From the NCBI GenBank assembly GCA_028821235.1, contig JAPPGV010000014.1, forward strand, positions 44,396 to 108,395: 64,000 bases of DNA. Direction: 5' to 3'. Positions 33,756 to 41,341 of the stretch are shown here, piece after piece. The notes beneath the pieces are model-generated. The model was not told the DNA's origin. It saw only the letters and a list, made by a program, of their open reading frames with translations, and made no database searches. Each line of letters begins with the position of its first letter. Within the stretch, counting starts at the first letter, position 1. This stretch comes from a bacterium. GTDB taxonomy: Bacteria > Actinomycetota > Acidimicrobiia > Spongiisociales > Spongiisociaceae. The translations under genes and the position numbers were made by a program.

Positions 33756-35858
33756 TTAGGCCGTGCTGGTAGCGAGTTCTCGGAGTGTGCGGAGCGGGTC
33801 CGAGTCGTCAAGCAGAACCCAGTAGTCCCACCCGTCTGACCGCTCGTCGCCGTCCGCCCGAGCCGCCCGCCGCGGCGAGTCGTAGACATGCTCATCTAGA
33901 GCGATCAGGGCATCATCTGTGATTTCGGCGATGGTGTCGTCCCGCTCGGGATCAGCAGGTATAAGAAAGTCGCCTGGCATGAGTAGACCCGCAGCCACTA
34001 GTTCGCTGAGGGAGAGTGTCCTGACTGTGTCCTGTTCTGGCGCAGTTGAGGCGCTCGGTCCGGACAGTGGCTTGTAGTGAGGGTCGGACAGACGCTTGAA
34101 CGCCTCATCGGCGACCCGCGCCATGGCGCTGCGACGCTCTGTGAGGAACTCCTCGTAGTCCATTGATTCCCAGCCGTCAGGTAGCGCATGCCAGAACTGT
34201 TGGCGTTTAAGGACCTCACCAGTGATCTTGCGGTCGGCTACCAGCTTGGGCCAGTACTCGCTCGGGCGTCGATCCGTGATGATTTGGTTGGTCTCTCGGT
34301 CCGTCGGCGCAAAGTTGGCCACCTGGTTGACACGTCTTGGTGTGGTGATGCCCTTGCGCTTGAGGTAACTCCTTGGGAACAGGTGGTGTGCCTCCACGCC
34401 CATGGCCAGGCCTGCCGACGGGTCCATCCACACCCATGCCTTCTCGTCAATAGCGAACAGGTCAGCGTCGAGGATGTTGAGTGCGGCGAGGTACGCCTGG
34501 TATGCCGGTGAGAGCTTCGATGAGGTTATGAACTCGTCGGGGAGCTGGATCTCCCAATAGTCTCGTGTCAAGACTGTCGCAATGACACTTTCGACCATTC
34601 CGATGAATTCCTCTGGGTTGCGTGACTCGAGATCGTTGAAGCGAGCGAGGTCTGCTTCCATCCTGCTCTCTGGTGAGTTCGTGTACCGGCCCGTGGTCTG
34701 GGCCATGAAGAACCATCTCGCCATCAAGCTGCTCAATGCCACCTTGTCCACCTTGAACCTTGTCAGACCGATCAGCCAAAGGGCGTATGTGTAGATCACA
34801 GTGTTGTCGGATGTGATCATCTTCTTCGACCGGAAGCCAGCCTTGGCCAGGACTAGCAGAAAGCTATCCCAGTTCGTGGGTTTCAAGACCTCGTGCTGGG
34901 CAGCCTTGAAGAGATCCAACTCGCGGTCGCGATGGCCCGCGTTGATCTCCCTGGTCTTCGGGTCACGCCCTCGCAGCGCTATGTAGGCATTGCGCAGGCG
35001 CGCACGGCCTTGGCCAAGCGCTACCACAGCTCGGAGTATCCTTCCCGGCTCGGGCTCGATGTAGTGGTTCTTCGGCGTCCATTGAACGTGTTCGCCATCT
35101 TGGACCGCCGCTGTATCGGGCGTAAGCCGAGAGTGACGCGAGAAGCGCTCCAGTTCGTCGCGACCCTCGTCCCAAAAGACACTGAGCCAGGTCAAGATGA
35201 AGTCCGCCTGTGTCAGCTTTATTCCCTCGGAGTTGATCCTCACGAACACATCGGCAACCTTCTCCCGATCGGTCTCAGCATGAAGCTCGACCACGGTGAA
35301 CGAGTAGTCCCGGATACCGTGGAGGCGTGCGAACACCGTTTCAAGCTCCTCCTCGATCGCCTCGCTCAGATCATGTTCATCGCGGTAACGACTGATGAAC
35401 TCCTTCCTCGCCCGGAACGGACTCTTGAACACTTCGCAAATGTCCGGGACCCACTCTCTGCTCCTCCTCAGCGCCACATTCTGCACTTCGAACCGCTCGG
35501 CAAACGGGTTGAACGCGATTCTGATGGAGTCCCGTCGATAGTCGTGATCTACAACGGGCTCGCCAGTCATCACGGCGTACAGACTGGTCAGACGTTGCTG
35601 TCCGTCGACAATCTTGGCCGCCGCCGTCTTGGGTTTCACCTCCACTCCGATCGATCGGCCACCGTCATCACCTGCCGAGTTCCAGAACATCAACTCGCCA
35701 ACGGGGTACCCACGGTAGATCGAGTCGACCAGGTCACGTACCTTTGTTTTGGACCATACGAACGGCCGCTGGATGTCCGGAAGCCGCAATGCACCAGATC
35801 GCACGGCCCCAACTAGGTCCTGCACAGACCAAGGCACGGGCTTGAACATGTCACCCAC
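33756..35858 (-). CDS. DUF262/DUF1524 protein with C-terminal RAMA-like domain (candidate modification-dependent restriction factor)
   Basis: This 700-residue protein begins with a ParB-fold DUF262 domain: LPDIQRPFVWS, the motif DGQQRLTSL (about 85) and FVRINSEGIKLTQADF. A later DUF1524 HNH-like part has AHHLFPRSYLKRKGI (about 487) and NQVANFAPTDRETNQ. This is the architecture of GmrSD-type type IV restriction proteins. Residues about 615-680 (ELVAAGLLMPGDFLIPADP, DSPRRAARADGD, GWDYW) match the RAMA domain pattern, a module associated with sensing modified DNA. GTG with GGAGG seven bases upstream is the start; an ATG three codons in is the alternative. It is in a low-GC patch beside tRNA-Ala with a membrane-protein gene downstream. 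A defence role is inferred. Confidence 0.88.
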   Translation of the reverse strand: MGDMFKPVPWSVQDLVGAVRSGALRLPDIQRPFVWSKTKVRDLVDSIYRGYPVGELMFWNSAGDDGGRSIGVEVKPKTAAAKIVDGQQRLTSLYAVMTGEPVVDHDYRRDSIRIAFNPFAERFEVQNVALRRSREWVPDICEVFKSPFRARKEFISRYRDEHDLSEAIEEELETVFARLHGIRDYSFTVVELHAETDREKVADVFVRINSEGIKLTQADFILTWLSVFWDEGRDELERFSRHSRLTPDTAAVQDGEHVQWTPKNHYIEPEPGRILRAVVALGQGRARLRNAYIALRGRDPKTREINAGHRDRELDLFKAAQHEVLKPTNWDSFLLVLAKAGFRSKKMITSDNTVIYTYALWLIGLTRFKVDKVALSSLMARWFFMAQTTGRYTNSPESRMEADLARFNDLESRNPEEFIGMVESVIATVLTRDYWEIQLPDEFITSSKLSPAYQAYLAALNILDADLFAIDEKAWVWMDPSAGLAMGVEAHHLFPRSYLKRKGITTPRRVNQVANFAPTDRETNQIITDRRPSEYWPKLVADRKITGEVLKRQQFWHALPDGWESMDYEEFLTERRSAMARVADEAFKRLSDPHYKPLSGPSASTAPEQDTVRTLSLSELVAAGLLMPGDFLIPADPERDDTIAEITDDALIALDEHVYDSPRRAARADGDERSDGWDYWVLLDDSDPLRTLRELATSTA

Positions 35859-36123
35859 TATCGAGCCTCCATTAATCTCGTCACGGCACTAGTACGGCGG
35901 GACAGGCAGCCATGGCCCACGGACCATTGACTTGCCATCTAATGTGCAGCAAGGATCAGCACCCGCCAGCCAATTGGACCGAGGTACCTTTGTTCCCTCC
36001 GCGGGGCTTCGATCGTGCCTTCGGCCAAGCACCTGGCCTCGAACCTGCTCTGCTTCCAACCTATGACTTCCGGCACAACTTGAGGTTGAGTCTCAAGCGC
36101 TGCCTACTCGCTCATCCACCAAG

Positions 36124-36196
36124 TGGAGCTGACGGGATTTGAACCCGTGACCTCTTGCATGCCATGCAAGCGCTCTGCCAGCTGAGCTACAGCCCC
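36124..36196 (-). tRNA. tRNA-Ala (GGC)
   Basis: The minus strand folds as a cloverleaf with acceptor GGGGCTG/CAGCTCC, D arm AGCTCAGCTGGCAGAGC, anticodon stem CTTGC/GCAAG with anticodon GGC, and T arm ACGGGTTCAAATCCCGT. The 265 bp on its 3' side, up to the DUF262 gene, carry no gene I can support. Confidence 0.95.
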
Positions 36197-36269
36197 GTGG
36201 TCGGTCTCTCGACCGGGATGGGGATCCCCACCAGCTTACCAAGTCTCCACCGCCGGCCCTGCGGCCGGA

Positions 36270-36560
36270 TCAGTCCGGTGAGTCCGGCTCCCAGAGGAGG
36301 CGCGGCGCATCACCCCACAGCCGGTCCAGGGCGTAGAAGTCCCTTGCCTCGGTCTGGAAGATGTGGACCACTACGTCTCCGTAGTCCGCCAACACCCACT
36401 CACCGGTGTCGAGGCCTTCAGTGCGCAGTGGTTTACGACCGCACCGGCCGAGCCGCAGATCGACCTCCTCGAGCATGGTGCGGACCTGACGCTTGGAGGT
36501 TCCGGTGCCGATCACGAAGATGTCCACGATGCCCAGCAGATCGCCCATGTCGAGGACCAC
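36270..36560 (-). CDS. rsfS: ribosomal silencing factor RsfS (true start probably further upstream)
   Basis: RsfS binds L14 (uL14) of the 50S subunit and blocks subunit joining under starvation. DIFVIGTGTSKRQVRTMLEE, EWVLADYGDVVVHIF and FYALDRLW are family motifs. The first canonical start is a GTG at 36560 giving 96 residues. The conserved N-terminal helix (ELAAFAADAIDAKQGRDIV) is encoded in frame upstream without an ATG, GTG or TTG back to a stop at 36663. ATC at 36632 or ATA at 36656 are the only plausible initiators unless the assembly has an error. It is near nadD, as in most actinobacteria. Confidence 0.88.
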   Translation of the reverse strand: MVLDMGDLLGIVDIFVIGTGTSKRQVRTMLEEVDLRLGRCGRKPLRTEGLDTGEWVLADYGDVVVHIFQTEARDFYALDRLWGDAPRLLWEPDSPD

Positions 36561-36831
36561 TATGTCGCGTCCCTGCTTGGCGTCGATGGCATCAGCCGCG
36601 AAGGCGGCGAGTTCTGCCGACGTGATCTCGATGGCTGTTGCCTGCTGGTTCTCTATGGCCGGCTATCCCGGACTGGTGACACCTCCTCGGGGCAACCCGG
36701 AGTATAGGAGGGTGCCGAAAACGACGAGGACAGGTTGGACCACAAAGCCTTGACCTGGGGTTCTTTCGTCGACGGTCGTGCCGGACGGGCATTGTGCGGC
36801 ACCCTCCGCGGCCCGGAGGCGCCTCGGTGTC

Positions 36832-37398
36832 TCAGCGGTAGAGGCCGCGCGTCTCGATGTAGCGCCATACGCCCTCCGGCACCAGGAAGCGCAGGCTCCG
36901 ACCGGCCATGGCGCGCTCGCGCAGGTCCGTGCCCGAGATGTCGAGCTGCGGGACATCGAGCCACTTCACACGGGTGATCACGGCCTCCTCCACCGTGTGC
37001 GGATCGACACCGGGCCGGGGCGCCACGGCGATGCTCACCATTTCCCGGAGTTCGGCGCTCCGATGCCACGAGGCGATCCGGGAGGCGGCGTCGGCCCCCA
37101 GGATCAAAGTCACCTCGTGATCGGGGAGGCCCGACACGGTATCGAAGGTATAGGTCGGGCCGGGCCGGACCACCTCGCGGTCGTCGCCCTCCATGTACGG
37201 TATCCCCTCCACCGCCGCGAGGGTCATGCCCCACCGGTCCTGGGCCGGTGTGACCACCGTACCCTCCTTCTGCCAGGGCGACCCCGCCGGCACCAGCCAG
37301 ACCGCATCCAGGCCCAACTGCCGGAAGGCTGCCTCGGCCACCGCCATGTGAGCGACGTGCGGAGGATCGAAAGTTCCGCCCAGGAGCCCGATGCGCAT
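36832..37398 (-). CDS. nadD: nicotinate-nucleotide adenylyltransferase
   Basis: NadD forms deamido-NAD from nicotinate mononucleotide and ATP. It has the nucleotidyltransferase motif GGTFDPPHVAH at the N-terminus and the C-terminal ISGTDLRERAMAGRSLRFLV (SxTxxR class). Its 188 residues and ATG start are normal. The rsfS gene follows on the same strand after a 270-bp gap that contains the missing rsfS N-terminus and no other gene I can support. Confidence 0.95.
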   Translation of the reverse strand: MRIGLLGGTFDPPHVAHMAVAEAAFRQLGLDAVWLVPAGSPWQKEGTVVTPAQDRWGMTLAAVEGIPYMEGDDREVVRPGPTYTFDTVSGLPDHEVTLILGADAASRIASWHRSAELREMVSIAVAPRPGVDPHTVEEAVITRVKWLDVPQLDISGTDLRERAMAGRSLRFLVPEGVWRYIETRGLYR

Positions 37399-37423
37399 CC
37401 CGTGAGGCTACCTCCCGCATTCT

Positions 37424-37930
37424 TCAGAACCGTCCCACCAGGCGGAGACCGGCCGACGGCGCCCTGGCCTGGCAGCCCATCACCCGCAGCGGATCTATGT
37501 ACTCGCCATCGACCCGGACCGACAGATGGACGTCGCCGTGGCCGGTGTCGCCTCCTACGGTGCCGACCACCGTTCCGCGTTCGACATCCTCGCCGGTCAG
37601 CACCGTGATATGTCCCAGGTAGGAGTAGCTGGTCCACAGGCCACCCCCGTGGTCGATGGTGACCACCGGGTTCTGGACCACGCGGCCGGAGAAGATGACG
37701 GTCCCTCCGGCGGCCGCTTGGACTAGGCCGTCGCGGTCGCCCTGGTAGTCGACTCCCCAGTGGCCCTCGTAGCCGGGCCCGGGATCGAAGGGCTCGGTGA
37801 TGACCCCGTCAACGGGCGGGCTCAGGCCCACGCACGACAGACCCTCCGCAGAGGCGCTCCGTGCCAACGCGGCCGGGACGAGGAGCGACACGGCAGCAAC
37901 CAACACGATGGACAGGCGAAAAGCATTCAC
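37424..37930 (-). CDS. secreted M23-family peptidase
   Basis: This is an exported LytM-like metallopeptidase, probably a peptidoglycan hydrolase. The signal peptide (about 1-28, LSIVLVAAVSLLVPAALARS) precedes the M23 fold with HWGVDYQGD, which gives the first His and Asp ligands, and GHGDVHLSVRV, which gives the second zinc motif HxxxH/HLS-like. GTG at 37930 with GGAAG seven bases upstream gives 168 residues, a minimal single-domain enzyme. The leader of at least 110 nt may carry a c-di-AMP riboswitch. Confidence 0.85.
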   Translation of the reverse strand: MNAFRLSIVLVAAVSLLVPAALARSASAEGLSCVGLSPPVDGVITEPFDPGPGYEGHWGVDYQGDRDGLVQAAAGGTVIFSGRVVQNPVVTIDHGGGLWTSYSYLGHITVLTGEDVERGTVVGTVGGDTGHGDVHLSVRVDGEYIDPLRVMGCQARAPSAGLRLVGRF

Positions 37931-38040
37931 AGCAGGACTTCCTGCCTCCCGTCGCGCTCCGGCCTGCGCGCCCGGTGGGCGGCCCGAGCCGCGCGCATGG
38001 TCGGGCGCTCCACCAGGTTGGAACGTAGGCCGATCCGGGA

Positions 38041-38160
38041 CCTCTTTCAAGTCCCTTGACGGTCGGTTCGGAGTGTCAGCCCCCGCTGACTCCGGGGAAG
38101 GGCGCTGCCAAAGAATCCGCCGGGCTTCACCCGTGGCAAACTACCGGGATGAGAATCGGC
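38041..38160 (-). ncRNA. possible ydaO-type c-di-AMP riboswitch
   Basis: On the minus strand, upstream of the M23 peptidase gene, the segment contains CACGGGTGAAGCCCG, then GGCAGCGCCC, the hairpin GTCAGCGGGGGCTGAC, and CTCCGAACCGACCGTCA. These recall the GGGGUGAA and CCGAAUCCGUCAGCUAA blocks of ydaO RNAs, though the match is incomplete and the usual GGGGAACC block is not clear. A stem GGGAC/GTCCC follows. In actinobacteria this riboswitch commonly precedes wall-hydrolase genes. Identification is tentative. Confidence 0.35.
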
Positions 38161-38392
38161 GACTACTGCTGGAATGCCTTGTCGCGTGGGTTCTCTGCAG
38201 AGCCCCCTACAATGGGGCGCCGACCGATGGGAAGAGTACGGCTGTAGCCCCAATTCTTCATGGATCGGGGGTCTGTACGGTGACAGGAGCGCGAGTTTTG
38301 GGCTTCTGACCTGGGGTTATCGCTACTGGTAGTTGCTTTTCGGCCTAGCGTGACCTTCACCTGCCTGGTACTGGAGTAGCAGGAGTGAACTC
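38161..38392. other. intergenic region between the M23 and trk transcription units
   Basis: These 232 bp hold the divergent upstream regions of the peptidase and trkA. A small stem GCCCC/GGGGC is at 38202-38218. I find no convincing -35/-10 pair and no gene. Together with the riboswitch-like segment it makes a gene-free stretch of about 460 bp. Confidence 0.6.
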
Positions 38393-38452
38393 ATGAAGCT
38401 GAGGTGCCTAATCTACGTCGGTGTGACCGGAAACAGGAAGAATCAGGGCTAG
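38393..38452 (+). CDS. 19-residue leader peptide before trkA
   Basis: ATG at 38393 has AGGAG seven bases upstream, the best ribosome-binding site in the neighbourhood. The peptide MKLRCLIYVGVTGNRKNQG ends in a TAG directly followed by the ATG of trkA. The two are in the same frame, so read-through or reinitiation would link them. trkA has no strong site of its own, which suggests translational coupling. Confidence 0.5.
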   Translation: MKLRCLIYVGVTGNRKNQG

Positions 38453-39781
38453 ATGCGCATCGTGGTGGTGGGTGCGGGAGCGGTAGGGGGATACATAGCC
38501 GAACGCCTGTCCCTAGAGGGTCAGGACGTGGTGGTGATCGACATCGATCCTCGCCGGGCCGCCGAGCTCAAGGACCGTCTCGACGCTCTGGTAATCACGG
38601 GTAACGGCGCCAGCGCCGCCACGCTCGAGCAAGCCGGAATCGGTCAGGCCGGCCTACTGCTCGCGGTGACCGCCAGCGACGGCGCCAACATCCTCGCCTG
38701 CCACACGGCCAGGAAGATGGGCGTGGAACGCACCGTCGCCCGGGTGCAGGACCCGGATCTCAGGGACGGCCTCGACGGTATCGACGTAGATGTGGTCATC
38801 GATCCCGTCGAGGCGGCAGCCGCGGAAATCGCTGCGCTGGTGGTGGAGTCCGGGCTGAGCGAGCTCATCGAATTCGGTGAAGGGCAACTGTCCCTGGTCG
38901 GCGGCACCGTTACTGCCGGCTCGCCGCTGGTGGGAATACCGCTGATGGATATCCCTCGCAACGAGAGCTTCAGCTGGCTGGCCATCGCCGCGGTCCGGAA
39001 CGGCGCCACCATCGTCGCGCGGGGAGACACGACCGTGCTCGAGGGTGACCACCTGCTGCTGATGGTCAAGAGCAGGAACGTCGACCGAGCCAGGTCGCTG
39101 ATCGGCATCCACGACCGCGACATCCGCCGGGTGTTGATCATCGGAACGACCCGCGTGGCCCGGCTTACCACCGCGCTGCTGGTCAAGGCGGGCATGGAGG
39201 TCGTGGTGATCGACCCCGACGAGGCCCGGTGCGGCGCCGTGGCCGAGGAGGTCCCGTCCGCGCTCGTAATCGCCGCCGATCCCACCGATCCCAGGGTGTT
39301 CGGGGAGCTCGATACCAACCTTCACGACGCCGTGGTCGCCCTCACCGGCGTCGATTCCATGAACCTGATCCCCTGCCTGGTCGCCAAGGCGATGGGTGCC
39401 GCCACCACCATCAGCCGGGTGACGCGCATGAGCTACGTGGATCTGCTGGCGGGCATCGGGGTGGATACCACCGTGTCCACCCGCCTGACCGCCGCCGCGT
39501 CGATCCTCCGGTTCGTGCGGCGAGGCACCGTCTATTCGGTGGTGACCTTCTCCGACACCGACGCCGAGGTGATCGAGTTGGAGGCTGTTCCGGGCTCCGA
39601 GGCGGTGGGGCACTCGCTCCTGGAACTAACCCTGCCTTATGGCATGGTGGTGGGAGGAATGGTGCGCGGTGACATCGCCTTCGTCCCCTCGGGCGCCACG
39701 ACCATCGAGGAGCACGATCACCTGATCATCTTCACCGTACCCGACGCCATGGCTGCCGTCGAGTCGATGTTCTCGGCGTGA
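38453..39781 (+). CDS. trkA: Trk potassium uptake regulatory subunit TrkA
   Basis: This peripheral NAD-binding gating ring belongs to the TrkH potassium channel-like transporter. It has two RCK_N/RCK_C repeats: GAGAVGGYIAERL with VVVIDID at the N-terminus and RVLIIGTTRVARLTTALL with VVVIDPD in the second half. The 442 residues match full-length TrkA. It is followed 40 bp later by trkH. RCK_C domains are c-di-AMP targets in other bacteria. Confidence 0.94.
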   Translation: MRIVVVGAGAVGGYIAERLSLEGQDVVVIDIDPRRAAELKDRLDALVITGNGASAATLEQAGIGQAGLLLAVTASDGANILACHTARKMGVERTVARVQDPDLRDGLDGIDVDVVIDPVEAAAAEIAALVVESGLSELIEFGEGQLSLVGGTVTAGSPLVGIPLMDIPRNESFSWLAIAAVRNGATIVARGDTTVLEGDHLLLMVKSRNVDRARSLIGIHDRDIRRVLIIGTTRVARLTTALLVKAGMEVVVIDPDEARCGAVAEEVPSALVIAADPTDPRVFGELDTNLHDAVVALTGVDSMNLIPCLVAKAMGAATTISRVTRMSYVDLLAGIGVDTTVSTRLTAAASILRFVRRGTVYSVVTFSDTDAEVIELEAVPGSEAVGHSLLELTLPYGMVVGGMVRGDIAFVPSGATTIEEHDHLIIFTVPDAMAAVESMFSA

Positions 39782-39821
39782 GCCCGCCCGGCGGCCCTCG
39801 GCGCCACCACCACCGGCGGAC

Positions 39822-41315
39822 ATGACCTCACCCGGACGATCCTTCCGTCTTCGCCGTCCGGGATCCATCTTCGGTCGCCTGTCCTACGTGATCGGCGCCG
39901 TGGTGGTGGCGGCCGGGACCGCCATGTTTCCGGCGGCCGTCACCGCGCTCATCTACCGGGAACAGGAGGTTGCCGGCTGGATCACATTGTCGGCGGTGCT
40001 CACCATCCTGGCCGGACTGTTCGGCTGGCGGGTGATGGGGAGTCCCGGGACCCTCACCACCAAGGAGGGGTTCGCCACGGTAGGCCTCGCCTGGTTCGCC
40101 ATGGCCTGCTTCGGGGTGCTTCCGTACCTGCTGACCGGAACCATCGACAACCTCACCGACGCATTCTTCGAGACCGTGTCCGGCTTCACCACCACCGGCG
40201 CCACCTTGATCCCCGATCCGGCCGCAATGCCCCGCGGCATCGTCATGTGGAGGTCCACCACCCAGTGGCTGGGCGGCATGGGCGTGATCGTCCTGTCGCT
40301 GGCCGTCCTCCCCCTGCTCGGAACCGGCGGGGTACAGCTGGCTCGGGCCGAGTCGCCCGGGCCCGAACCCGATCGTCTAACGCCTCGCTTCCGGGAAACC
40401 GCCAAGAGGCTGTGGTACATCTACGCCTTGTTGACGCTGGTGGAGATGCTCCTCCTATGGGCGGGGGACATGACGCTCTTCCAGGCCATCAACCACTCCT
40501 TCACCAACATGGCCACCGGCGGGTTCAGCACCGAAGCCACCTCCATCGACGGTTTCAGCCCCTACGTGCAGTGGGTGGTGATCGTCTTCATGTTGATCTC
40601 CGGAACCTCATTCGCGCTGCATTTCCGAGCCGTGCGGGATCCCGGCCGGTACCTCAAGAACGCCGAGTTCAGGTTGTTCACGGGGATCGTGGCGGTCGCC
40701 AGCCTGGTCATGATCCTGAGCCTGTGGGGGCAGGCGCCTGCAGCCGACGTCATCCGCGACTCGGTCTTCACATCTATGTCCCTGGTCACCGGCACCGGAT
40801 ACGCGACCGCTGACTTCGGCGCTTGGATACCGGCTCTCCAACTGTTCGTGGTCGGCCTGATGTTCCTGGGCGGTATGGCGGGATCGACCACCGGCGGCAT
40901 CAAGATCTACCGCATGGGTGTGCTGGTCAGGGCGGCGGCGGCCGACCTGAGGCGCCTCATCCACCCTCGCGGGATCTTCTTGATCAGGTTCGGTTCGAAG
41001 CGGGTGCACGAGCCCATCGTGCAGAGTGTCCAGTCGTTCTTCCTCTTCTTCATGTTCCTGTTCATGACAGGTACTTTCCTGCTGGGCTTCCTGGGCGCCA
41101 TATTCGGGCCCGAACTCGGCCTCGTGGACGCCGCATCGGCCACCGCCAGCGCGCTCAGCAACTTCGGCCCGGCGCTCGGTGAGTTCGGCCCAACCGGCAA
41201 CTACTCCGCCCTGACGTGGCCGGGCAAGTGGTTGCTCTCGCTGTTGATGATCGCCGGCCGCCTCGAGCTCTTCCCGGTGCTGCTGCTGTTCACCCGGTCG
41301 CTCTGGCGCCGGTAG
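39822..41315 (+). CDS. trkH: Trk potassium uptake membrane subunit TrkH
   Basis: This 497-residue potassium-translocating protein has four pore-like repeats, with selectivity-filter-type segments such as SGFTTTGAT, NMATGGFST, LVTGTGYAT and SNFGPALGE. It has about ten spans. It is in an operon with trkA. The 3' end is convergent with proB across a small hairpin. Confidence 0.94.
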   Translation: MTSPGRSFRLRRPGSIFGRLSYVIGAVVVAAGTAMFPAAVTALIYREQEVAGWITLSAVLTILAGLFGWRVMGSPGTLTTKEGFATVGLAWFAMACFGVLPYLLTGTIDNLTDAFFETVSGFTTTGATLIPDPAAMPRGIVMWRSTTQWLGGMGVIVLSLAVLPLLGTGGVQLARAESPGPEPDRLTPRFRETAKRLWYIYALLTLVEMLLLWAGDMTLFQAINHSFTNMATGGFSTEATSIDGFSPYVQWVVIVFMLISGTSFALHFRAVRDPGRYLKNAEFRLFTGIVAVASLVMILSLWGQAPAADVIRDSVFTSMSLVTGTGYATADFGAWIPALQLFVVGLMFLGGMAGSTTGGIKIYRMGVLVRAAAADLRRLIHPRGIFLIRFGSKRVHEPIVQSVQSFFLFFMFLFMTGTFLLGFLGAIFGPELGLVDAASATASALSNFGPALGEFGPTGNYSALTWPGKWLLSLLMIAGRLELFPVLLLFTRSLWRR

Positions 41316-41320
41316 GAAGG

Positions 41321-41337
41321 CCCCGCTGCGGGCCCCG
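41321..41337. terminator. candidate bidirectional terminator between trkH and proB
   Basis: GGCCC-CGCTGC-GGGCC forms a five-bp GC stem in the 26-bp gap between the convergent trkH and proB stops. No clear T-run is present on either side, so efficiency is doubtful. Confidence 0.35.
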
Positions 41338-41341
41338 GGGG

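Noticed and set aside
32270..36123. An integrase-mediated island at tRNA-Ala with a duplicated tRNA 3' end
   Set aside because: No copy of the tRNA-Ala 3' sequence is seen at the far side (32270-32460) and no recombinase is present, so only the composition and position suggest transfer.
35912..36142. A 76-codon plus-strand frame next to tRNA-Ala
   Set aside because: It runs into the tRNA gene, has no ribosome-binding site and no protein-like pattern.
38150..38250. A GEMM-type c-di-GMP riboswitch on the plus strand before trkA
   Set aside because: GCCAAAG and CCGGGC strings loosely recall the motif, but the paired arms and the tetraloop-receptor pattern are not there.
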